This document shows, piece by piece, positions 1 to 6,595 of a stretch of DNA of 23,622 nucleotides. This DNA is from a virus, in the IMG/VR virus record IMGVR_UViG_3300049914_000158, positions 1 to 23,622 of that record. One strand, 5' to 3'. Within the stretch, counting starts at the first letter, position 1, and every line of letters starts with the position of its first letter. Below the pieces are notes generated by a model that was not told the origin of the DNA, ran no database searches, and saw only the letters and a list, made by a program, of their open reading frames with translations. The position numbers and the translations under genes were made by a program.

Positions 1-33
1 CTATTCACTAACGACTATTCACTAACAACTATT
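1..33. repeat. A/T-rich heptad-type tract
   Basis: The 14-base unit CTATTCACTAACRA occurs twice in tandem, followed by a partial third copy. The unit splits into heptads of the TATTCAC / TAACRAC type. Related heptad tracts occur at 2593-2655, 11470-11500, 21626-21652 and 23246-23276. No coding function is visible. Confidence 0.6.
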
Positions 34-41
34 GTGCCGAT

Positions 42-107
42 GCGGCGGGTATCAGGGGTGAACCCGCCGCCGGCTTTTTGTCCTGATTTATCAGGACTGT
101 TTTTTTT
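42..107 (+). terminator. Double hairpin with plus-strand U tract
   Basis: GCGGCGGGT (42-50) pairs with ACCCGCCGC (62-70). Next to it, GTCCTGA (80-86) pairs with TCAGGAC (91-97), followed by TG and eight T residues ending at 107. This is a good intrinsic terminator for transcription on the plus strand, that is for a gene entering from the left edge. On the minus strand the T run becomes an A run before the hairpin, so it should not stop the capsid transcript. The run overlaps the capsid stop codon. Confidence 0.55.
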
Positions 108-1089
108 AGCTCGCTCTCAGCGTGTCAATCATGTAGGTAAGCAGATTGGCTTCAGCCGTCGCCACTTCATCGGTATTTGCTCTAACTCGCAGAATCTCCG
201 CCCTGAAATTATCATCGTAGTAGCGTTCGACAACTGGGAATACCGGTGAATCCTTGCTCCAAAGCATCGTTCTCCATGCTCCGGGAATTTCAAGCGGAGC
301 ATCTGCTCGTGGTGACAATACCGCCAGCATCGCCTTGCCGCTGCCCCATATCTTCGACAGGCTTTCCGTTTGACCTTCGGGGGCAGTGTCGTAAGAAAGC
401 TCTGGTACCAATACCTGTCCAATCTCGAGGATTGTTGCGAGGTGTAAAGGTTTGAGAACCGCAGGTCGAACCCCGTTGTTTTCACCGAATGTGTACTTAA
501 CCTGGTCTTTAATTGCCGCGGTTGCGCACATCAATTTAAAATCTGTTCGCGGACAGATCAGGGTTATTCTGCTTCTCGAAATTCCGGTTTTCGCAACGAT
601 TGCCTCGATGCCGGTTTCAATATCGCTTGCTGGATCTGCGTTGGCGGCCGTTGCCCAGCTTGTCGCGGCATTATTTGGCGTGTAAATACTGGTATTCATA
701 ACCAGTTGCGATATCCTGTATTCTCTGTTCAGTCTGACTTTATGTGTGGTGATAATAGTCCGGGCCCTTTCGCAGTCAAGGAAACTGCTATATCGGCGCT
801 GTACCTTATCGTACAGTTTGTCCGAAAGACCCCTGTCTTCGCAGTCGTAAGAACCGCTGTCAAAGACGCTCTCAATGAAGTTATATCCTGATTTTTCACT
901 TACGGTGTCATCGTCCTTTTTCAGGAAGTTTTCACGCGTGATAATCGGGTAAGAGGCTGCCGGCTCTTCGACCTTATTTATCGGGGCCACAATATCGCCG
1001 ATAAATCCCTGCTGCGCAAGTTCGGCATCGTATTCTGATGCTATCTGCGATAAATCTTTTCGCAACGTTGCGGTTGTACTCAATCCCAT
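106..1089 (-). CDS. Major capsid protein
   Basis: This 327-residue protein is most likely the major head protein that forms the icosahedral shell. It resembles the gpE-type capsid proteins that accompany GpA terminases and gpB portals. Seen features that fit are the length, the N-terminal stretch rich in acidic and polar residues, the central segment NREYRISQLVMN and the C-terminal PVVERYYDDNFRAEILRVRAN. The ATG at 1089 has a strong AGGAGA site six bases upstream, which fits a highly expressed gene. It follows the decoration gene, as D precedes E in lambda. The leader is unusually long and structured, with an intrinsic terminator at 1207-1252 and two further hairpins before the ribosome site. 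The family call rests on position and sequence character, since no catalytic motif exists to confirm it. Confidence 0.8.
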   Translation of the reverse strand: MGLSTTATLRKDLSQIASEYDAELAQQGFIGDIVAPINKVEEPAASYPIITRENFLKKDDDTVSEKSGYNFIESVFDSGSYDCEDRGLSDKLYDKVQRRYSSFLDCERARTIITTHKVRLNREYRISQLVMNTSIYTPNNAATSWATAANADPASDIETGIEAIVAKTGISRSRITLICPRTDFKLMCATAAIKDQVKYTFGENNGVRPAVLKPLHLATILEIGQVLVPELSYDTAPEGQTESLSKIWGSGKAMLAVLSPRADAPLEIPGAWRTMLWSKDSPVFPVVERYYDDNFRAEILRVRANTDEVATAEANLLTYMIDTLRAS

Positions 1090-1100
1090 GATATATCTCC

Positions 1101-1172
1101 TAAAAATTTAAGTTAAATTTTTTACCCCGTATTCTCAGAAGTTTCGAACCTCGAAGAGAAACTTAAAGGGGC
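1101..1172 (-). repeat. Class A composite palindromic element, capsid leader
   Basis: In minus-strand order, a C/G box pair (CCCCG at 1125-1129, GGGG at 1168-1171) encloses the stem AAGTTTC (1139-1145) / GAAACTT (1158-1164). An A/T palindrome follows, TAAAAATTT (1101-1109) with AAATTTTTTA (1115-1124). The capsid Shine-Dalgarno sequence begins directly after this palindrome. The layout matches 2512-2592. Confidence 0.75.
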
Positions 1173-1206
1173 GTTAATTCCGTATTGACTTTCTACTAAG
1201 GGCAAC

Positions 1207-1252
1207 AAAAAAGGCGGTCTGTCTAAGAGGTATGAGCCCTCATACAGCCGCC
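1207..1252 (-). terminator. Intrinsic terminator between decoration and capsid genes
   Basis: On the minus strand GGCGG (1252-1248) pairs with CCGCC (1217-1213). Inside is a perfect seven-base stem, GTATGAG with CTCATAC (1230-1245). Six T residues follow (1212-1207). Placed between decoration and capsid genes, it would reduce read-through into the capsid gene unless antiterminated, or it could act as an RNA 3' end or processing site. Confidence 0.65.
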
Positions 1253-1266
1253 CTGTTTTATTGCCT

Positions 1267-1300
1267 ATTTGATTCTCAACCCGTCGGTCCTGAATCAAAT
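1267..1300. repeat. Nine-base inverted repeat
   Basis: ATTTGATTC (1267-1275) is the exact reverse complement of GAATCAAAT (1292-1300), with a 16-base loop. It is the first of the stacked hairpins between the decoration stop codon (1340) and the capsid start (1089). Confidence 0.5.
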
Positions 1301-1339
1301 TTAATTTATTTACTTGTAAAATTTTTGAATTTTGAAAGT

Positions 1340-2500
1340 TTAAGCCGCAGGCAGTATCACTTCCGCTGCATTGGCTGCAAAATCGCCGAGAGCTGCAATC
1401 GCATAGGTTGTGCCTGTCAAACTGTAACAGTTCAATACGTTCAAAATCTGTGTGTCCTGTCCGCCATTGCCGCCGCCATCCAATACAACGCAATTTCTGA
1501 AAGTTGATACAGAGGCAATCGTTGCCGTGCCGAATTGTATATCTCCATCGAATTGCATATTTGTGAATTCAAAACGGTCATCAGTATTCTTCGGGGCGAT
1601 ATACAGTAATCCTTCCATGAAATCATGCCGTCCATTGCAGTAAACTTTTATTGCATTGCCGGCAACCGTGTGAACAACATTGAGAGATTTGACAGTTTCA
1701 TCATGCTGTTCAAAAGACACATTAGACAAATTTAAGATGAGCTTTCTGCCGACATTGTTGTTATCGACAGTAATACCTTTCACAGTGCCGGGGGCTGATA
1801 TTGTCAGATTTGACAGCATCGCCTCAAAAGAAGAAGTCTGGACAGTGGGGTCTATGAGTACTATCTCAGTTTCAGCGTTAAGAGCGACTGCTTCTGAAGA
1901 TTCATCTCCAATTATGACGGCGCCGCTATCGCCAGATAGTCCTCTTATGCTCACGCCGTTGATACTTGGCCATACAAAGGCTTCTGGATATGTGCCCGGC
2001 AGAAGCATAATTGTCTTGCGTGCAGTCGTTACAGCCGCCACTGCCGCGGCAATCGTCAGCAGAGGTGATGCTAAAGAGCCATCCCCTGAGTCGTCGCCGT
2101 TAGGACTTACCCATATCAGACTTGTTGCAATTCCACCGGAAATTGCACCTGTATTTCTCCATACCATTGCGGAAATTATAGCATTGGCAGCAGTCGCCGC
2201 CTGCCCCATGCTCTTGCCAATACATCCACCAACCGCCGCATCGCTGACCTTGCCGTCGTCGGCAGGATAAATATTGGTATTTGCGGCAATTGCCTTTGCG
2301 CATGTTACACGTTCGATATTACCTTTGAGTGGATATATCGTCACCGGTTTGGTTATTGCCACTTTTTCACCGGTAATTCCATCAGGACTCTCACCTGAAT
2401 CGCAGTAAACAGCCGTGTTGCCGGATAACTTAACCAAACGATCCATTTCCAAGGCCTCTCCGGATGTTGCCGCGAACGGCCCTTCATTTCTTGTCGCCAT
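1340..2500 (-). CDS. Head decoration protein with C-terminal beta-helix-like domain
   Basis: The 386 residues form two parts. Residues 1 to about 115 look like a small phage capsid decoration/stabilisation protein of the DUF2190 kind, with MATRNEGPFAATSGEALEM at the start, KVAITKP and TNIYPADDGKVSD, and many Gly and Ala. From about residue 125 the sequence changes to WVSPNGDDSGDGSLASPLLTIAAAV, followed by LLPGTYPE and repeated short hydrophobic and Asn/Thr/Ser strands. This is typical of right-handed parallel beta-helix (pectate-lyase-like) proteins with a DUF1565-type opening. I infer a surface-exposed module attached to the shell. The gene sits between protease/scaffold and capsid, where lambda gpD lies. 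The ATG at 2500 has AGGAGA upstream. Usual decoration proteins are about 110-130 residues, so the fusion is the odd part. Confidence 0.7.
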   Translation of the reverse strand: MATRNEGPFAATSGEALEMDRLVKLSGNTAVYCDSGESPDGITGEKVAITKPVTIYPLKGNIERVTCAKAIAANTNIYPADDGKVSDAAVGGCIGKSMGQAATAANAIISAMVWRNTGAISGGIATSLIWVSPNGDDSGDGSLASPLLTIAAAVAAVTTARKTIMLLPGTYPEAFVWPSINGVSIRGLSGDSGAVIIGDESSEAVALNAETEIVLIDPTVQTSSFEAMLSNLTISAPGTVKGITVDNNNVGRKLILNLSNVSFEQHDETVKSLNVVHTVAGNAIKVYCNGRHDFMEGLLYIAPKNTDDRFEFTNMQFDGDIQFGTATIASVSTFRNCVVLDGGGNGGQDTQILNVLNCYSLTGTTYAIAALGDFAANAAEVILPAA

Positions 2501-2511
2501 TTTTTATTCTC

Positions 2512-2592
2512 CTAAAAAATTTAATGTTAAATTTTTTAGCTCCCGGTTTATCAACGAGTTTTATAACCTTGAAAATAAAACTCAGAGGGAGC
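2512..2592 (-). repeat. Class A composite palindromic element, decoration leader
   Basis: GCTCCC (2539-2544) and GGGAGC (2587-2592) enclose the stem GAGTTTTAT (2556-2564) / ATAAAACTC (2575-2583). Next to it is the perfect palindrome CTAAAAAATTT (2512-2522) / AAATTTTTTAG (2529-2539), which runs into the AGGAGA site of the decoration gene. It closely matches the copy at 15741-15792. Confidence 0.8.
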
Positions 2593-2655
2593 CATTATTA
2601 ACTTTTTACTTATAAACTTTTACTCTTTTGCTCTGTTAACTTATTTACTTTTCAC
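2593..2655. repeat. A/T heptad tract
   Basis: The plus strand reads as a run of degenerate units of the ACTTTTT / ACTTATA / AACTTTT kind. It directly abuts the class A element at 2512-2592. It fills the gap between protease and decoration genes and holds no open frame. Confidence 0.45.
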
Positions 2656-2664
2656 AATTCGCTA

Positions 2665-3192
2665 TCAGCAGTTGATATCAGGCTGCTTAGCTATCATCCA
2701 CGCCTCATAGGATTTCGGCAGGGCTTTTGCCGCCGTAATCATCGCATCGCCTTTTTTCACTCCGGCCTTTTCGCCGTCTTTGACGAGCTGGCGGACCTTT
2801 GCCATATAGGTCTCTTTCTTGCCATCATCCGTTCCGGCTGCGGCGTTAACATCTGCGGCTTGTTTGCCGTCACCGAGATTGTCGGTTGCGGCAACCTTCA
2901 CGGGCGGATTTCCCGCTGCAGCAATAGCTTCCAGCTTCTTATTTGCCGCCGCCAGTTCATCCGAGATTTTCTTGTTCTCGGCTTTCAGTGCCGGCACGAG
3001 CATTGCCGTTGCCGCCGTTACATCGCAGTTGGGGTCGGCGACCGCCTTTTCCAAAAGTTCCTGATTGCCTGCAAGGACTTTTGTTACGGCCAGGATGCGA
3101 TTATTGTTTGCTGTTACCGCTGCAGCGACCGCATCATTTTTTTGTTTCTCAATTTCGTCGGCGGTAAGTTTACTTTCATTTTTCTCTGCCAT
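2665..3192 (-). CDS. Nested scaffolding protein, internal in-frame start
   Basis: An internal ATG at 3190-3192, in frame with the protease, opens a 175-residue Ala/Lys/Glu-rich protein starting MAEKNESKLTADEIEKQ. GGAG lies at 3204-3201, seven bases ahead of the ATG, which is a good ribosome site. The segment has a coiled-coil-like part (ALKAENKKISDELAAANKKLEAI) and a basic C-terminal part. In lambda, Nu3 is made from an internal start of gene C in the same way and acts as the head-assembly scaffold. The site and composition are seen directly; production of the separate protein is inferred. Confidence 0.68.
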   Translation of the reverse strand: MAEKNESKLTADEIEKQKNDAVAAAVTANNNRILAVTKVLAGNQELLEKAVADPNCDVTAATAMLVPALKAENKKISDELAAANKKLEAIAAAGNPPVKVAATDNLGDGKQAADVNAAAGTDDGKKETYMAKVRQLVKDGEKAGVKKGDAMITAAKALPKSYEAWMIAKQPDINC

Positions 3193-4128
3193 TTTAGTAT
3201 CTCCATTAAGCTCACTATCATTGTTTGCGGCAGTCGTCGAGACGAGCTTATTATCCCGAACTACCGCCGATTTATTGTCTATAATTATTTCTTTTAAGGT
3301 TGCTATGCCGTCCACCAGTCCGGCCTCAATCGCCTTTGGTGCCGAAAGAACTCTGCCATCTGCGATCGGTGCCAAATCCTCAATTGACATTCCCCTGCCT
3401 GCCGCTACATCTTTGACGAATAAATCATGCAGGGCGCGTATTCTGGTTTCAATGTCATCCAGATTTGCAAGCTTGACCCCGGGTACCGCGACGCCCTTAT
3501 ATTTTCCGGTCGATAAAACTTTGTATTCGTAACCTTCTCTTTCGGCCGCCTTGCTCGAATCCTCGATAACTACATACACCCCGATAGACCCCGCTTCGCC
3601 TCCGCGATTGATGTAAACTTCGCTCGCCTGGCTTGCCAGCCAGCAGGCGCCGGATGCGGCGATATCTTCAATAAAAGCTAAAACTGTTTTAATTTTATTC
3701 ACTTCGGATATTTTTTGAGCCAGGTCCGGAATTCCGGCAGCCGAGCCGCCCGGACTTTCAACGTGTAAAATTATTCTGTCCACAGTCGGGTCGGCCAGTG
3801 CTTTATCTATATCGGCACTGATTTGCTCGACAGATGTGCCCCTTGCCTGTGAAATGCCGTTGACCTGCGATGAATGCTTTGCTAAAACCCCATAAACCGG
3901 TATTATCGCCGCTCCGTTTTCAACGTAATACCCGCCGTTTGGATTTTCGTTTGTTTCTTTTTTTCCTGAAGCTGCCAGAATTTCCTTAATCTCATCGCCT
4001 GTAAGTTTCAGCCCGCCGGCATGCCTGACAAATACATCTTTCATTTTACCCAGGATAACCGGCTCCATCAGCCAGAGTGTTTCCTGCAGGAATGAAAAAA
4101 TAATTTTATCTTTAATTGTTTGCGTCAT
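2665..4128 (-). CDS. Prohead protease, S49 (SppA/ClpP-like) family, with C-terminal scaffold region
   Basis: This 487-residue protein corresponds to lambda gpC, the capsid maturation protease. Residues 70-290 carry the S49 fold: IIPVYGVLAK, then HVESPGGSAAG (about 123-132), then IAASGACWLAS with the nucleophile Ser159 in the conserved ASGA setting. The partner Lys lies in STGKYKG (about 209-211). Residues 313-487 are Ala/Lys/Glu-rich and predicted helical, as in scaffold proteins. The ATG at 4128 overlaps the portal stop codon (ATGA) and has a GAGAGG ribosome site. The fusion of protease to scaffold with an internal start is known for lambda C/Nu3. The assignment is confident. Confidence 0.88.
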   Translation of the reverse strand: MTQTIKDKIIFSFLQETLWLMEPVILGKMKDVFVRHAGGLKLTGDEIKEILAASGKKETNENPNGGYYVENGAAIIPVYGVLAKHSSQVNGISQARGTSVEQISADIDKALADPTVDRIILHVESPGGSAAGIPDLAQKISEVNKIKTVLAFIEDIAASGACWLASQASEVYINRGGEAGSIGVYVVIEDSSKAAEREGYEYKVLSTGKYKGVAVPGVKLANLDDIETRIRALHDLFVKDVAAGRGMSIEDLAPIADGRVLSAPKAIEAGLVDGIATLKEIIIDNKSAVVRDNKLVSTTAANNDSELNGDTKMAEKNESKLTADEIEKQKNDAVAAAVTANNNRILAVTKVLAGNQELLEKAVADPNCDVTAATAMLVPALKAENKKISDELAAANKKLEAIAAAGNPPVKVAATDNLGDGKQAADVNAAAGTDDGKKETYMAKVRQLVKDGEKAGVKKGDAMITAAKALPKSYEAWMIAKQPDINC

Positions 4129-5747
4129 TTTTTGCCTCTCTCGGTATTTTCATCGTCTTCCGAAGATGTTTTTCCGGAAGCTGGAGCTGGTGTTTTGGGG
4201 GATTCAACGGTAGATGATGGAATCCCTTTTTCTATAAGCAAAGCAAGTTCTTTTTTACGGGTATCGAAAACCGTTTCCATAACCTTGCCTTCATCTTCAA
4301 TCCATTCCGTCAGAGTTCCCGCTCCCGCTTTGATTCGTTCAATATAAGACTGTACTTCTTTGTATGGATCTACCCATGCCCATCGGGGTGGGGTAAAGGC
4401 AAGTTTGTATGCGTTGGCAATCGGCGATAAATCGCCCGATGCAATCCATTTACTCATCAGCCAGTTATAACGCCGCTGAATACACCAATCGCGAATAAAT
4501 ACCTGCCAGCATTTAAATACTCTATATGCCTGAAGGAGTGATGCCCTGGCAGAACTGTAATTTGTCTTTGAAAAATCCAGTAGAATAAGTTCAAGAGGAA
4601 ATCCGACGGCGCAGCCTATCATCCGCAGGGTTGTAACGATATAAGGCTCAAATGCCTGCGATGGTCTCTTGCCGCCGTGTTCTTCTATCCTTTCGCCGCT
4701 CAGTAAATCAAATATCATGCCGGGTTCAGACCTGAGCAGTTTCTCGTAAGTTGTTTCCGAGTCCGCCGTGGAATTGGGATCTGTTTGTGTGGTTACGCCG
4801 GGCAGTGCTGTGGTTGCGTCCGGCCTTATAATCGAGAAAATTTTGCAGGCATCAACTTCTGCTGCCAGCATTTCGGCATCAAGGTATCCTTCCAGCCGAC
4901 CAAAATAACCCATACACGGGGCCAGTACGGGAACTCCGCGGGTCTGACTGAATCTGTTTCGATTAGCGATTAGTGTTGCGTTTGAAGCGTCAATTCGCTG
5001 CGCCTTTGTATAATCGCCAATCCACCCCTGAAAATAAGTATTATCTTTCGGGTCTGTTATGTAATAAGCCGCATGCCTGCCATTTTCATCCAGTTCAACC
5101 CCGCCGATAACTCTGCGCCCGTTCCAGCCGTAGCCGCCGATTGGCGAGACAAGACAATGAGATTCCAGACACTGGATAGTTTCATCGGCAAGATAATTAT
5201 GCAGGATATCGCCATCGGTAAATAATGCGCGGGTAGAATAATATATAATATCCTGAAAATTAAACAGTCCGCGATGCTCGGCATTTTTATTATGTTCCTC
5301 AAGCAATGCCGCGGCGTCTCGATTAAATGATTCATCTGAACTATCAGGTCTAAAGGCATATTCAGGTCCCGAAATGTTTTCACACGCCCGTTCGATGACT
5401 CCGTGCATTAAAGGGGAATTTCTATCGGTGTCGCGAACATTCTCTCGCAAATTAAACAGTGTGATATCGTCCTGTGCGTTATCAGCATTGCCCGCTGCGT
5501 TGAGATTTTTGCGGCCCTTCCTGCCTCTGCCTGCCTGGGTAACATCGTAACCGCCGGCCAGAATCGTATTGCCATACCGATTCAATGTTCTTTTTTGTGC
5601 CCATGCCGGCGAAAACTTATCAGCCACTTTATCGATTATATTCGGCGGAAACTTTTTATCAGCCGCTTCGGCAAGAGCAGTGCCTCGCCCTTTGACTATT
5701 TCACGCAGGGCAAGAGTTGAAGCAAATTGCTGCTCTTTACCGGCCAT
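4125..5747 (-). CDS. Portal protein, lambda gpB family
   Basis: This 540-residue protein forms the dodecameric portal ring at the head vertex through which DNA is packaged. Family marks are the conserved NPLMHGVIERACENISGP-like stretch (here DRNSPLMHGVIERACENISG), QCLESHCLVSPIGG, YYITDP, RGVPVLAPCMGYFGRLEGYLDAEMLAAEVDACKIFSIIRP, and DFSKTNYSSARASLLQAYRVFKCWQ with the family's NYSSARA motif. Its length is normal for the family. It overlaps gpW at its start (TAATG) and the protease at its end (ATGA), so the head genes are translationally coupled. The C-terminal tail is charged and low in complexity. Confidence 0.92.
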   Translation of the reverse strand: MAGKEQQFASTLALREIVKGRGTALAEAADKKFPPNIIDKVADKFSPAWAQKRTLNRYGNTILAGGYDVTQAGRGRKGRKNLNAAGNADNAQDDITLFNLRENVRDTDRNSPLMHGVIERACENISGPEYAFRPDSSDESFNRDAAALLEEHNKNAEHRGLFNFQDIIYYSTRALFTDGDILHNYLADETIQCLESHCLVSPIGGYGWNGRRVIGGVELDENGRHAAYYITDPKDNTYFQGWIGDYTKAQRIDASNATLIANRNRFSQTRGVPVLAPCMGYFGRLEGYLDAEMLAAEVDACKIFSIIRPDATTALPGVTTQTDPNSTADSETTYEKLLRSEPGMIFDLLSGERIEEHGGKRPSQAFEPYIVTTLRMIGCAVGFPLELILLDFSKTNYSSARASLLQAYRVFKCWQVFIRDWCIQRRYNWLMSKWIASGDLSPIANAYKLAFTPPRWAWVDPYKEVQSYIERIKAGAGTLTEWIEDEGKVMETVFDTRKKELALLIEKGIPSSTVESPKTPAPASGKTSSEDDENTERGKK

Positions 5748-5971
5748 TATGCCCTCCCCGATATATCGGCAAGCAGAATAGTAACTCTGGTTCCGCTTTC
5801 GCGGGCGGCCTGGACGGCGAGTTTTTCGACGACGAGCTGAAGTTCATTCAAATCGCGATATGTATAACTGCGAAGGCCCACTTGTACCTGTTTAGTCCCG
5901 CCGGCATCGGTTAAAAGTGCCAAATAGGCGGTCTTTGCCGCTTCGAAAAGTTCTGTAAACGTTGCGCTCAT
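5747..5971 (-). CDS. gpW-like head-tail joining protein
   Basis: The product is 74 residues, close to the 68 of lambda W, and has the same layout: an N-terminal helix (FTELFEAAKTAYLALLTD), a short beta hairpin (KQVQVGLRSYTYRDLNEL) and a second helix (LQLVVEKLAVQAARES). In lambda gpW completes the head and binds below the portal. The position just before the portal gene matches W-B order. The start lacks a normal ribosome site: an AGG lies one base from the ATG, and a promoter-like pair sits just upstream (see 5979-6006). Confidence 0.75.
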   Translation of the reverse strand: MSATFTELFEAAKTAYLALLTDAGGTKQVQVGLRSYTYRDLNELQLVVEKLAVQAARESGTRVTILLADISGRA

Positions 5972-5978
5972 GCCTGCG

Positions 5979-6006
5979 ATTATGGGCTTGTCAATGATAA
6001 AAACAA
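5979..6006 (-). promoter_or_regulatory. Possible promoter for a leaderless gpW transcript
   Basis: On the minus strand TTGTTT (6006-6001) and CATAAT (5984-5979) are 16 bases apart. The ATG of gpW begins seven bases after the -10-like box. If used, transcription would start at or next to the ATG. The -35 match is partial and the region is A/T rich, so this is tentative. Confidence 0.25.
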
Positions 6007-6012
6007 TACCCT

Positions 6013-6032
6013 AAACCGCACATGTGCGGTTT
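6013..6032. repeat. Perfect 20-base palindrome
   Basis: AAACCGCACATGTGCGGTTT is its own reverse complement. On the plus strand a T-rich run follows it, so it looks like an intrinsic terminator in that direction. On the minus strand it lies just after the stop codon of the 177-residue gene and before gpW. It could be a weak bidirectional terminator or a protein-binding site. Confidence 0.55.
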
Positions 6033-6037
6033 TATTT

Positions 6038-6571
6038 TTATTTTTTGCTGTTTTTGTTAAAATTTTCCGACTGCGCAAACGTAAATTTATGTGTTCTCGG
6101 CCCCGAACACTTCAAACGGTATCGAACAACCCTGCTTTTGTCTTGAAAAATCGTCTTAACTTCCGAACCGATTATACTCGCCGGATATTTACAGTATTTG
6201 CACAGGGTATTTTCCCGCAAAACCTGCTTGTCGCCGCCGAGTTTTTTTGCCCTGACGATTTTTACGAGCACATCCGCATCCGCATCGCTCGGCAGATGTT
6301 CCTCTTTGCATATCGCCCGTAGTTCAGGCAGAGAAAGTTTACCGATAGCATCGAGTTTGATTTTACTCAGAATTATCGGCCCTTTCTCGTTGCCGGTTTC
6401 CTTGGGAGGTGGCGCTGAACCTTTTTCTTCCGCCGGAAGTTTCGCCTTTTCCGCAAGCTGTTTTAATTTTGCCAGCTTCGCCGGCTCTGCATTTTCCCTG
6501 ACTGCATCGTCTTTTGTCAGGCATTCTCTGCGGAGTTGTTGATACTCTTTTTTTTCGGTTTCGTTTAGCAT
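6038..6571 (-). CDS. Unknown head-region protein with SAP-like and zinc-ribbon-like parts
   Basis: I do not recognise a named family. The 177 residues show a charged helical N terminus (about 1-50), a Pro/Glu/Lys-rich linker (50-65), a segment KLSLPELRAICKEEHLPSDA (about 79-98) that resembles a SAP-type helix-extension-helix, and a C-terminal stretch with CKYC followed by a later Cys (KCSG), which may bind zinc. It lies between the large terminase and gpW, where small head-completion or DNA-binding proteins are common. The start at 6571 has AAAGGA upstream. A nucleic-acid-binding role during packaging is an inference. Confidence 0.6.
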   Translation of the reverse strand: MLNETEKKEYQQLRRECLTKDDAVRENAEPAKLAKLKQLAEKAKLPAEEKGSAPPPKETGNEKGPIILSKIKLDAIGKLSLPELRAICKEEHLPSDADADVLVKIVRAKKLGGDKQVLRENTLCKYCKYPASIIGSEVKTIFQDKSRVVRYRLKCSGPRTHKFTFAQSENFNKNSKK

Positions 6572-6595
6572 TTGTGAATCCTTTCATAAAAATTA

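Noticed and set aside
1-33. CRISPR-like short repeats
   Set aside because: The units are 7 or 14 bases in direct tandem without spacers; this is a simple tandem repeat.
2819-3532. Long plus-strand frames across the protease gene
   Set aside because: They mirror the Ala-rich coding strand and have no family resemblance or ribosome sites.
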